Assembly (NCBI RefSeq): GCF_003148805.1
Contig: NZ_QGGX01000003.1
Location: forward strand, 1-64,000
DNA: 64,000 bases
Direction: 5' to 3'
DNA from: Aminobacter sp. AP02
GTDB lineage: Bacteria; Pseudomonadota; Alphaproteobacteria; Rhizobiales; Rhizobiaceae
The number at the start of each line of letters is the position of its first letter. Position 1 is the stretch's first letter. Of this stretch, positions 1 through 7,630 are shown piece by piece. The notes under the pieces were generated by a model that was not told where the DNA came from, ran no database searches, and was given only the letters and a program-made list of their open reading frames with translations. Made by a program: the position numbers and the translations under genes.

Positions 1-159
1 CGGACACAAGGTACCGATATCGTTGATCAATCACGATGGCGCCACCAGCCCGTCATTGTGAAACAGCCGGGAAACTCCACCTTCCGGCGGTCCAATAAAC
101 GGTATCGGATCAAAACCGCCGAGGCTCTAATTGCCGCTGGATGACAGTTCAGTGGCAGG

Positions 160-504
160 TCAAACCTCGCGGTGCAGTTGCCGTGATGAGATCGGATCGG
201 TGCGGCTCCGTCCCGGGAACAGCCAGCCATGTGGGAGCATCACCCCGCGCTGCTTGCCTTCGCGCCACCACAGCCGCAGCAACTCCAGCAGTTGCGGCGA
301 GAGCATGGCGTTGCGATCCTTGCGCCCCTTGCCCTGCTCAACGCGGATCAGCATGCGCGTGCTGTCGATGTCGTCGACCTTGAGATGAGCGACCTCGGAC
401 ACACGAAGACCAGCGCCATAAGCGGTGCCGAGCGCGGCCTTGTACTTGATGCCTGGTGCTGCTTCGAGCAGCCGCGCCGCTTCCTCCTGGCCCCGGCGCT
501 GGCA
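160..504 (-). pseudogene. Tyrosine recombinase (IS91-associated integrase type) fragment
   Basis: Read on the minus strand, this stretch encodes the middle of a phage-integrase-family recombinase. It runs from a segment beginning EEAARLLEAAPGIKYK through GLRVSEVAHLKVDDID to SSRQLHREV, then stops. The Arg in GAGLRVSE matches the first catalytic Arg of the family. The N-terminal SAM-like domain and the C-terminal half carrying the HxxR and nucleophilic Tyr boxes are absent, so the product cannot be active. From memory, the closest relatives are the integrases found beside IS91-type transposases in rhizobia. I see no transposase and no recognisable element end in the 159 bases to its left. The upstream edge, about 504-526, abuts the stop of the next small ORF, so a deletion or insertion junction probably lies there. 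Confidence 0.75.
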
Positions 505-523
505 GAAGCCGCCGCGGTGGTTG

Positions 524-754
524 CTATTTTTTCGTTGCGCTCGCCGCGCGCGTCTTTTTGGATTCGGCCGGCTTCAAGGCCCCCGCGGCACGATCTGCCT
601 CTTCCTTGGCGAGCCGCAACTCGCGCAATCTGGCCGTCTTTGCTGCACGAGCCTTGGCTTCCGACTGATATTCAGCCATCGCGCTATTGCGCTCCGCTGT
701 CTTTTTCTGCGCCTCTATTGAGCGATGTTGAGCTTTCTCCAGAAAATTTTCCAT
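524..754 (-). CDS. Small highly charged hypothetical protein
   Basis: A 76-residue protein, very rich in Lys, Arg, Ala and Glu, probably one long helix (for example AMAEYQSEAKARAAKTARL). It has no signal peptide or membrane segment. I place the start at the ATG at 754 because GGTGGG lies about 6 bases upstream; a GTG at 766 would add four residues. I have a general recollection of similar short coiled proteins in rhizobia but no function to assign. Its stop lies within about 20 bases of the recombinase relic, so its C-terminus may have been altered by that rearrangement. Confidence 0.5.
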   Translation of the reverse strand: MENFLEKAQHRSIEAQKKTAERNSAMAEYQSEAKARAAKTARLRELRLAKEEADRAAGALKPAESKKTRAASATKK

Positions 755-983
755 ACCATTACCCACCGTTTGAAATTATCTTCGCTTCGCGGAAAATAAG
801 ATTCCACTCGTTATCAAATAGGGATTCTAGGCCGTAATTCAAATTTCTCCAAATTTGTCCGGGGATCTGGTCTTAACCGAACGTGTAAGCCTGTTGTTTT
901 TTGATAAGTTCACGCGGCGCGGGGACTATTACCCACAATGTGGCCAATGGCAGGCACATAGAGATAAGCCTGCCACACTTTGC
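755..983. other. Intergenic stretch, no gene recognised
   Basis: This AT-richer segment (for example around 780-850) lies upstream of the small charged ORF and probably holds its promoter. Apart from the weak small-ORF candidate at 984-1142, nothing between 755 and 1181 looks like a gene, tRNA or repeat. Confidence 0.4.
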
Positions 984-1142
984 TTAGGGCGAGCGCAACA
1001 GTTCGGGGCCCCTGATCAGAATGATCTCGGCGAGTATCACGGCCACCACACCGACAAGGATCGAAGGTGGCCCAGCTTTTCGGCTCTCAGGAAACCAGCC
1101 TGCAGCACCGGCGTCCCTGAGCGAACGCTCGCGCTTCCTCAT
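984..1142 (-). CDS. Possible 52-residue single-span membrane protein
   Basis: A short minus-strand ORF starting with ATG at 1142. A purine-rich AGGCGG lies about 8 bases upstream, and the ORF begins 40 bases after the ROK gene stop. The product starts with a basic segment (MRKRERSLRDAG) and has one hydrophobic stretch, ILVGVVAVILAEIILI, near residues 29-44, so it would be a one-span inner-membrane peptide. There is no family assignment. Similar-length ORFs arise by chance in GC-rich DNA; the ribosome-binding site, the clean hydrophobic segment and the co-directional placement are the only support. Confidence 0.3.
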   Translation of the reverse strand: MRKRERSLRDAGAAGWFPESRKAGPPSILVGVVAVILAEIILIRGPELLRSP

Positions 1143-1181
1143 GCCAATTCCGCCTGCCAGTTCAGCGCACGGTCGAAAAGC

Positions 1182-2399
1182 TCAGGAAGCATTCGAACGA
1201 GTCTTGAGAATAGCCGAAAAACGCGGATCGAACGCCCTGCTGATCGGCTCGGTGGCGGCGCCAAGCGCGATCGACCATGGATCGGTGATGCCAAGCTGCA
1301 GGCGCGGGAAAGCCCTGTCAGGACGGGCGGCAATCGATGGCAGCAGCGGGTGCATGGCTTGCAGAATCAACCGAGCCAAGGCCTCGGGCGCACCGCTGGT
1401 CAGGATCACTGTTTGCGGATCGAAGACCGTTTCGATGAGTTGCACGCTCCAGCGCAGATCCTGCGCGGCTGCGTTGACCCAGCCATGCAGCGCCGCGTCT
1501 TCGGCGAGGGCCAGCGCGCTGACATGCGCATAAAGGGCGGGGTCAGACGGATCCAACTCCAGATGCTGGTAGAGCGAGGCAAGCGAGGCCCTATGTTCAA
1601 GCACAGTGCCGTCGACACCGCGCGGTGTGAGTAGCGCCATGCCGATCTCGCCGGCATTGCCGTGACCACCACGGTAGAGTTCGCCGTTGAGGATGAGCCC
1701 GGCACCAATGCCGTAGCCGACATAGAGGCAAACCGCGTGCTCGAGACCGTGTGCTGCGCCCACCATGCGCTCGGCGGTGGCGCAGGCGGCCGCGTCGTTC
1801 TGCAGGCTGACATCAAGCCCGGTGCCGGAAGCGAGTTCGTCCAGCAATGGAAACTTCTGCCAGGCCGGCATCATCCATTTGTTGTCGCCGAATCCCTCCA
1901 GGCCAAAGGGCCCGGGCATGGCGACGCCCAGGCCAACGAGGCGTTTTTCGGATTGCTCGGAAATCAGCGCCAGTTCCGCCCTGATGCCGTCGATCAGGCC
2001 TAGGATGACCTTGACGCCGCCGGAGGGATCATCGGGCGGCAGGTTTGCCTCGGCGCGCGCCAGGACAGTGCCGACCAGATCGACTCCAACGGCCCGGGTC
2101 AAATGCCGGTCGATCTGCAAGCCGATGGCGAAAGCGCCCTCGGGCACAAGCTTGTAGGGTGTCGACGGCTGCCCCCTGCCCTTTCTCACCGCCTCGAGCG
2201 ACACGACAAAACCGTCTCGCTCGAGTTCCTCAATGATGTTGGACACGGCCTGCTTGGTGAGTTGCGTTGCCCGCGCCAGATCGGCGCGCGAGAGCGCCCC
2301 ATTGAGCCGCAATGCGTCGATCATGACACGGCGGTTGTGGGCGCTCGTGCCTTCCTGATTGGTGCCGCTGGTGGCTCGGATCGGGCGAATATCGTTCAC
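1182..2399 (-). CDS. ROK-family transcriptional regulator
   Basis: A 405-residue repressor-type protein. An N-terminal winged helix-turn-helix (ALSRADLARATQLTKQAVS, about residues 35-53) is followed by a ROK sugar-kinase-like domain with GYGIGAGLILNGELYRGG and GNAGEIG. The cysteine-rich zinc motif of many ROK proteins is not visible after GEIG. I choose the GTG at 2399 because AGAGGGG sits 8 bases upstream; the longer frame from 2423 would use TTG. It is divergent from the sugar ABC operon at 2645, and TTGACTT half-sites lie between them, so it most likely represses that operon and itself, with a sugar or sugar phosphate as inducer. The regulator assignment is firm; the ligand is unknown. Confidence 0.9.
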   Translation of the reverse strand: MNDIRPIRATSGTNQEGTSAHNRRVMIDALRLNGALSRADLARATQLTKQAVSNIIEELERDGFVVSLEAVRKGRGQPSTPYKLVPEGAFAIGLQIDRHLTRAVGVDLVGTVLARAEANLPPDDPSGGVKVILGLIDGIRAELALISEQSEKRLVGLGVAMPGPFGLEGFGDNKWMMPAWQKFPLLDELASGTGLDVSLQNDAAACATAERMVGAAHGLEHAVCLYVGYGIGAGLILNGELYRGGHGNAGEIGMALLTPRGVDGTVLEHRASLASLYQHLELDPSDPALYAHVSALALAEDAALHGWVNAAAQDLRWSVQLIETVFDPQTVILTSGAPEALARLILQAMHPLLPSIAARPDRAFPRLQLGITDPWSIALGAATEPISRAFDPRFSAILKTRSNAS

Positions 2400-2413
2400 C
2401 GCTTTTTCCCCTC

Positions 2414-2463
2414 TTGACTTCAATAGATAATTGCAGAACTAATAAGTCAAGTCAGTTGACTTA
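2414..2463. promoter_or_regulatory. Candidate operator for the ROK regulator
   Basis: A perfect 8-base inverted repeat, TAAGTCAA at 2443-2450 and TTGACTTA at 2456-2463, is separated by 5 bases. A third half-site, TTGACTT, lies at 2414-2420. The cluster sits in the divergent gap between the ROK gene and the ABC operon, just upstream of the ROK start. Repeated half-sites of this kind are expected for an autoregulating dimeric repressor; binding itself is inferred. Confidence 0.6.
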
Positions 2464-2644
2464 ATAAAAGGAGCCATAAGAGTTCCGGGGAATAAAATGA
2501 CGGCTGGAGCCGTCGCGCATTTCGATCAGGACACCGCTTGGGCAAGTGCGCCGGGACCGTAGCGCGGCGCCACCCTCAAGCGAGATGGCGGCGCGTGGCG
2601 CTGGCATCACAATATTGCCCACGTCAAAAAAAATGGAGGAATGA

Positions 2645-3883
2645 ATGTTGAAATCGTTTAGCAAGACACTGCTCGGTGCGGCCTTCGTTGGCGGCGCCTT
2701 CATGCCGCACGCTTTCGCCGAAACTTCGATCAATGCGCTGTTCATGGCGCAGGCCGCCTATAGCGAGGCAGACGTGCGGGCGATGGCCGAGGCCTTCACC
2801 AAGGCCAACCCCGACATCAAGGTCAATCTCGAATTCGTCCCCTATGAGGGACTGCACGACAAGACCGTGCTCGCCCAGGGTTCGGGCGGCGGCTACGACG
2901 TGGTGCTGTTCGACGTCATCTGGCCGGCAGAATATGCTTCCAACAAGGTGCTGGTCGACGTCTCGTCGCGTATCACCGACGACATGAAGAAGGGCGTCCT
3001 GCCTGGTGCCTGGACCACCGTGAACTATGACGGCAAGTCCTATGGCATGCCCTGGATCCTCGATACCAAGTACCTGTTCTACAACAAGGAAATCCTGGAG
3101 AAGGCCGGCATCAAGAACCCGCCAAAGACCTGGGAAGAACTGGCCGAGCAGGCCAAGATTATCAAGGACAAGGGCATTCTTGCGACCCCGATCTCATGGA
3201 GCTGGTCGCAGGCCGAAGCCGCGATCTGCGACTACACCACGCTCGTCAGCGCCTATGGCGGGGAGTTCCTCAAGGACGGCAAGCCGGCCTTCCAGAGCGG
3301 CGGCGGGCTCGATGCGCTGAACTACATGGTGACGAGCTATACGTCGGGACTGACCAATCCGAACTCCAAGGAGTTCCTTGAAGAAGACGTGCGCAAGGTC
3401 TTCCAGAACGGCGAAGCCGCCTTCGCTCTCAACTGGACCTACATGTACAACATGGCCAACGACCCCAAGGACAGCAAGGTCGCTGGCAAGGTCGGCGTCG
3501 TTCCGGCACCTGGCGTTGCCGGCAAGAGCGAGGTTTCGGCCGTCAACGGCTCGATGGGCCTAGGCATCACCACGGCCAGCAAGCATCCTGAAGAAGCGTG
3601 GAAGTTCATCACCTTCATGACCTCGCAGGAGACGCAGAACCAGTATGCCAAGCTCAGCCTGCCGATCTGGGCCTCGTCCTACGATGACCCGGCGGTCACC
3701 AAGGGTCAGGAGGAGCTGATCGCTGCTGCCAAGCTCGGTCTGGCCGCGATGTATCCACGTCCGACCACGCCGAAGTACCAGGAGCTGTCGACCGCGCTCC
3801 AGCAGGCGATCCAGGAATCGCTGCTCGGCCAGGCCAAGCCTGAAGACGCCTTGAAGGGCGCAGCTGAAAACAGCGGCCTCTAA
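2645..3883 (+). CDS. Sugar ABC transporter substrate-binding protein
   Basis: A 412-residue periplasmic binding protein of the cluster B (MalE/UgpB-like) family. It has a signal peptide with a cut probably after AFA (about residue 25), followed by a typical two-lobe body: DVVLFDVIWPAEYASN near the start, and FQNGEAAFALNWTYMYN and GSMGLGITTASKHPEEAW in the second half. A strong GGAGG precedes the ATG. It is the first gene of a six-gene operon encoding two permeases, an SIS-domain protein, a PfkB kinase and an ATPase. The substrate is likely a carbohydrate, possibly an amino sugar given the SIS gene, but the sequence does not identify it. Confidence 0.92.
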   Translation: MLKSFSKTLLGAAFVGGAFMPHAFAETSINALFMAQAAYSEADVRAMAEAFTKANPDIKVNLEFVPYEGLHDKTVLAQGSGGGYDVVLFDVIWPAEYASNKVLVDVSSRITDDMKKGVLPGAWTTVNYDGKSYGMPWILDTKYLFYNKEILEKAGIKNPPKTWEELAEQAKIIKDKGILATPISWSWSQAEAAICDYTTLVSAYGGEFLKDGKPAFQSGGGLDALNYMVTSYTSGLTNPNSKEFLEEDVRKVFQNGEAAFALNWTYMYNMANDPKDSKVAGKVGVVPAPGVAGKSEVSAVNGSMGLGITTASKHPEEAWKFITFMTSQETQNQYAKLSLPIWASSYDDPAVTKGQEELIAAAKLGLAAMYPRPTTPKYQELSTALQQAIQESLLGQAKPEDALKGAAENSGL

Positions 3884-3903
3884 TTTCTAACTGCCCCAAC
3901 TTT

Positions 3904-3925
3904 CCGGACGGCTTCGGCCGTCCGG
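3904..3925 (+). other. UUCG-capped hairpin between binding-protein and permease genes
   Basis: CCGGACGGC and GCCGTCCGG form a perfect 9-base stem around TTCG. It lies 20 bases after the binding-protein stop and 29 before the permease start, with no following T-run. Such hairpins after binding-protein genes are known to stabilise the upstream mRNA segment and allow higher binding-protein expression. That role is inferred here. Confidence 0.65.
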
Positions 3926-3954
3926 CCCTTCGGTTCCAGTAAAAGAGTCACCTC

Positions 3955-4839
3955 ATGTCGGGCTCATGGATGACGACCCGCGCATGGCTGCTTATGCTGC
4001 CGTTGCTTGTGGTCATGGTATCGGTCATCGGCTGGCCCCTCGTCGACACCGTTCGGCTTTCCTTCACCGACGCCAAGCTTGTCGGCACCGAAGGCAACTT
4101 CGTGGGCCTCGACAACTATGCAAAGATGCTGTCAGGCTCCAATTTCCAGCGCACGTTGGTAACCACGACCTGGTTCGCGGTGATCTCGGTCGCAGCCGAG
4201 ATGGTGCTCGGCGTTCTCGCGGCGCTTTTGCTCAATCAGCAATTTCGCGGCCGGACGTTGCTGCGTGCATTGATGATTTTGCCTTGGGCCCTGCCGACTG
4301 TGGTCAACGCGACGCTGTGGCGGCTGATCTACAATCCCGAATATGGTGCGCTGAACGCGGCGCTGACGCAGATCGGCCTGCTCGACGCCTACCGTTCCTG
4401 GCTCGGCGAGCCCAATACCGCGCTCGCAGCACTGATCGTTGCCGATTGCTGGAAGAATTTCCCTCTGGTTGCCCTCATTGCGCTGGCAGCACTCCAGGCC
4501 GTGCCGCGCGACATCACCGCAGCGTCCATGGTCGACGGAGCCGGACCCATCGCACGTTTCCGCTTCGTCATCCTGCCCTACCTCGTCGGGCCGCTTTTGG
4601 TAGCCCTGGTGCTGCGCACCATCGAAGCCTTCAAGGTATTCGACATCATCTGGGTGATGACCCGGGGTGGGCCGGCCAACTCGACGCGAACGCTGTCGAT
4701 CCTCGTTTACCAGGAGGCCTTCTCGTTCCAGCGCGCCGGCTCGGGTGCTTCGCTGGCACTGATCGTCACCTTGCTCGTCACCGTACTGGCCGTCGCCTAC
4801 GCTGCTCTTGTCAGGAAAGCCGCAGGGAGCACAAGTTGA
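3955..4839 (+). CDS. Sugar ABC transporter permease (MalF/UgpA type)
   Basis: A 294-residue inner-membrane protein with about six transmembrane segments, the first near residues 9-29. It carries the EAA-loop region characteristic of carbohydrate-uptake permeases (AASMVDGAGPIARFRFVILP, about residues 186-205), which docks with the ATPase. It pairs with the next gene, whose ATG overlaps its stop codon by one base, indicating translational coupling. It transports whatever the product at 2645-3883 binds. Confidence 0.92.
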   Translation: MSGSWMTTRAWLLMLPLLVVMVSVIGWPLVDTVRLSFTDAKLVGTEGNFVGLDNYAKMLSGSNFQRTLVTTTWFAVISVAAEMVLGVLAALLLNQQFRGRTLLRALMILPWALPTVVNATLWRLIYNPEYGALNAALTQIGLLDAYRSWLGEPNTALAALIVADCWKNFPLVALIALAALQAVPRDITAASMVDGAGPIARFRFVILPYLVGPLLVALVLRTIEAFKVFDIIWVMTRGGPANSTRTLSILVYQEAFSFQRAGSGASLALIVTLLVTVLAVAYAALVRKAAGSTS

Positions 4840-5684
4840 TGGAACGCAAGAGCCTGCCTTTCACCATCTTCATCTATGCTGCAGCCCTGCTGCTTGGCCT
4901 CGTGATCCTCGCGCCGGTGATATGGCTGTTCATCATGAGCATCTCGCCGGCGGCAGACCTGTCGGCCAAGCCGCTGCGCTGGTGGCCGCAACAGGTCGAC
5001 TTCTCGCGCTATGCGATGCTGCTTTCGACGGTCGAAAACAGCGCGGGTGCTGCTTTCCTCGCATCGCTCTACAACAGCCTCAGGGTCGCCGGAATGGCAA
5101 CGATCGCCGCGATCGCGCTCGCCATCCCGGCAGGCTGGGCGGTTTCGCGGACACCAACGGTGGGCTGGTCGCTATCGGTGGTCATTGCCACCTACATGCT
5201 GCCGCCGGTGGCACTCGCCGTGCCGCTTTACATGGGTCTGTCCTATCTCGGACTGCTCAACAACGTGTTTGGCCTGGCGCTGGTTTACCTGACAATCCTG
5301 GCTCCGTTCACCACCTGGCTGATGAAGTCGGGCTTCGACGCTATCCCGAGCGAAATCGAGGCGGCGGCGATCGTAGACGGCGCCAGCCTGTTCCAGACAC
5401 TGCGCATCATCACCTTGCCGCTGGCGGCGCCCGTTGTGGCGACCTCGGCCCTGTTTGCGCTGCTGCTTGCCTGGGACGAATTCTTCTATGCGCTGCTCTT
5501 CACCTCGGACCTGCGCGCCAAGACGCTGACGGTAGCCATCGCCGATCTCGCCGGCGGCCGCGTCTCGGATTACGGCCTGATAGCCACCGCCGGCGTGCTT
5601 GCTGCCTTGCCACCGGTGCTCATTGGGCTTGTCATGCAACGCGCCCTGATTTCGGGCCTCACCAGCGGCGGCGTGAAAGGATGA
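4839..5684 (+). CDS. Sugar ABC transporter permease (MalG/UgpE type)
   Basis: A 281-residue partner permease with six predicted membrane spans and the EAA loop (EIEAAAIVDGASLFQTLRII, in the C-terminal half). I take the ATG at 4839 that overlaps the previous stop (TGATG). The frame is open much further upstream, but that extension runs opposite to the clear coding sense of the first permease and is not real. It forms the heterodimeric channel with the preceding gene, driven by the ATPase at 7627-8715. Confidence 0.92.
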   Translation: MERKSLPFTIFIYAAALLLGLVILAPVIWLFIMSISPAADLSAKPLRWWPQQVDFSRYAMLLSTVENSAGAAFLASLYNSLRVAGMATIAAIALAIPAGWAVSRTPTVGWSLSVVIATYMLPPVALAVPLYMGLSYLGLLNNVFGLALVYLTILAPFTTWLMKSGFDAIPSEIEAAAIVDGASLFQTLRIITLPLAAPVVATSALFALLLAWDEFFYALLFTSDLRAKTLTVAIADLAGGRVSDYGLIATAGVLAALPPVLIGLVMQRALISGLTSGGVKG

Positions 5685-5686
5685 CC

Positions 5687-6700
5687 ATGACACAAAAGAC
5701 CAGACCCGCCGGCCTCGTGGCCATCGATCGTGAAATGGCGCGGCAAAATGGCGATGCACTGGCTTCCTTCGCCGAAGCCTCTGTGATGGCGGCCAGGGTC
5801 GCCGCCTCGCTCGAAAGGACCGGCAAGCTTCTATTACTCGGCATGGGCGGCTCGCACGCCGTCGGTCGGGCGGTGGAGCCGCTCTATCGCGCGCTCGGCA
5901 TCGACGCCATCGCCCTGCCATTGTCCGAGCAGCTCGGGCAGCCGCTTGCACTTGATGGACGCACCGTTCTGATGACCTCGCAATCGGGCGAAAGTGCCGA
6001 GGTGGTGCGCTGGTTCGCCGAGACCGGCGGCCACGCCGAGACCTTCGGGCTGACGCTGGAGGTCGCATCCTTCCTCGCCCGTACAGCGCCATCGCTGGTC
6101 GGTGTCGGCGGCACCGAGCTCGCCTTTGCCGCAACCCGCAGCCTGACGGTTACCCTGGCGCTCCATCTCGCCATTCTGGCTGCCCTCGGCGAGCATCCGA
6201 GTGGTGCGCTCGTCGCGCTCCAAGCGCCCGAAGTCGTCGATGTCAGCCCAGCGCTCAAGGCGTTGACCAAAGTCGAGACGGTGGTCACCTCGGGGCGTCG
6301 CCTGCAAGGCGTTGCCGAGGCGCTGGCGCTTGGCCTGACCGAGTTGTCACGGCGCCCCTGTTTCTCGCTCGAAGGCGGACAGCTGCGTCACGGGCCGATG
6401 GAAATGCTGGGCCCCAAGATCGGTGTGGTGCTGTTCCGCGGCAAGGACCCAACCGCAGCGCTCGTCACGGCGATGGCCGTCTCCGCTGTCGAGACCGGTG
6501 CGCCAGTCGTCATCTTCGATTCCTCCGGCGAGATTCCGGTTGCAGGTGCCACGACACTCGCCTTCAAGCCTGCAAGCGGCATGGACGCCATCTTCGCGAT
6601 GCTGCCGACGGCCCAGCGCCTGATGATCGCTTTCGCCGACGCCCGAGTCGACAACGCCGGCACGCCGGTACGCTCGACCAAGATCACGCGGAGCGAGTAA
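5687..6700 (+). CDS. SIS-domain sugar isomerase/deaminase-like protein
   Basis: A 337-residue cytosolic protein with two SIS (sugar isomerase) domains related to the isomerase half of GlmS and to AgaS/FrlB enzymes. Visible motifs are LLLLGMGGSHAVGRAVEPLY and LMTSQSGESAEVV in the first domain and LEGGQLRHGPMEML in the second. The last matches the region around the catalytic Glu/His of GlmS-like isomerases. I choose the ATG at 5687 because GAAAGG lies 6 bases before it; the ATG at 5681 overlaps the previous stop. In an operon with a kinase and a sugar importer, it probably isomerises or deaminates an imported amino sugar phosphate or a glycated amine phosphate. The exact reaction is not determined. 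Confidence 0.85.
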   Translation: MTQKTRPAGLVAIDREMARQNGDALASFAEASVMAARVAASLERTGKLLLLGMGGSHAVGRAVEPLYRALGIDAIALPLSEQLGQPLALDGRTVLMTSQSGESAEVVRWFAETGGHAETFGLTLEVASFLARTAPSLVGVGGTELAFAATRSLTVTLALHLAILAALGEHPSGALVALQAPEVVDVSPALKALTKVETVVTSGRRLQGVAEALALGLTELSRRPCFSLEGGQLRHGPMEMLGPKIGVVLFRGKDPTAALVTAMAVSAVETGAPVVIFDSSGEIPVAGATTLAFKPASGMDAIFAMLPTAQRLMIAFADARVDNAGTPVRSTKITRSE

Positions 6701-7630
6701 ATGCGCCCGCTTGCGGTGATCGGCAACGTCAATGTCGACCTCATATTGGGCCCCACGGCTCCCTGGCCAAAGGCTGGCACCGAGATCATCGTCGATCACG
6801 ACGAGTTGCGCGTCGGCGGCCAGGCGGGAAATAGCGCCCTTGCCTGGGAAGCGCTTGGCGTCGATTTCGCAATTGCCGCCAATGTCGGCAATGACCAGTT
6901 CGGCCTGTGGCTGCGCGATGCATTCGGCGATCGCGCCACCAAATGGCCCGTCTCTTCCGAGCGCACGACACTTTCTGTCGGCATCACTCATCCCGACGGC
7001 GAGCGAACATTCTTCACCACACTTGGCCACCTGCCTCGATTCAGCCTCGCCGACACGCTTTGCGTGCTTGAAGGCGCGCAGCTTTCCGGCGGTTACGCGC
7101 TGCTGTGCGGCTCGTTCCTGACCATCGACCTCGCGCGCGACTACGAAGCCTTCTTCGACTGGGCGCATGGCCGCGGCATCTCGGTTGTCCTCGATACCGG
7201 CTGGCCGCCTGATGGCTGGACGGAGCAGAACTGCGTTCTGGCGCGCGCCTGGCTTTCTCGCTGCGATTGCGCGCTCCTGAACGAGGTCGAAGCGACAACA
7301 CTGGCCGGGCTCGAAAAGCCAGCCGAAGCGGCCGCAGCACTTTGGTCCAGCATGCCCAAGGGCGCGATCCTGGTCGTCAAATGCGGATCGGACGGCGCCA
7401 TTGCGATCGGCCCCGACGGCGAGCTGGCCTCGGTGGCAGCGCCGGCCGTCAGGGTCATCGACACGATTGGTGCTGGCGACGTCTTCAATGCCGCCTTCCT
7501 GGCAGCGCTTGCCAAGGACCAGCCCCTTGCCGCTTGCCTGGTCGCCGGCGTGCAGGTCGCGTCGCTGGCCATCTCCACCTTGCCCCGCAGCTATGGCGGG
7601 TTGCCGGACTTTAGGGACGATGTTGCATGA
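6701..7630 (+). CDS. PfkB-family carbohydrate kinase
   Basis: A 309-residue kinase of the ribokinase/PfkB family. The N-terminal GNVNVDLILG and GGQAGNSALAWEALG match the first family signature. DTIGAGDVFNAAFLAAL near the C-terminus is the second signature and contains the catalytic Asp and anion hole. The ATG follows the previous stop directly, and the ATPase gene overlaps its end by four bases, so the genes are translated together. It likely phosphorylates the imported sugar before or after the SIS enzyme acts. The substrate is unassigned. Confidence 0.9.
   Translation: MRPLAVIGNVNVDLILGPTAPWPKAGTEIIVDHDELRVGGQAGNSALAWEALGVDFAIAANVGNDQFGLWLRDAFGDRATKWPVSSERTTLSVGITHPDGERTFFTTLGHLPRFSLADTLCVLEGAQLSGGYALLCGSFLTIDLARDYEAFFDWAHGRGISVVLDTGWPPDGWTEQNCVLARAWLSRCDCALLNEVEATTLAGLEKPAEAAAALWSSMPKGAILVVKCGSDGAIAIGPDGELASVAAPAVRVIDTIGAGDVFNAAFLAALAKDQPLAACLVAGVQVASLAISTLPRSYGGLPDFRDDVA

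Noticed and set aside
1-159. Insertion-sequence end at the left edge
   Set aside because: The sequence has a non-coding, element-like look, but no terminal inverted repeat, target duplication or transposase is visible within the window.
3966-4838. Upstream extension of the second sugar permease frame across the first permease
   Set aside because: The translation before 4839 is low-complexity Arg/Ala/His sequence; the real product starts at the ATG overlapping the first permease stop.
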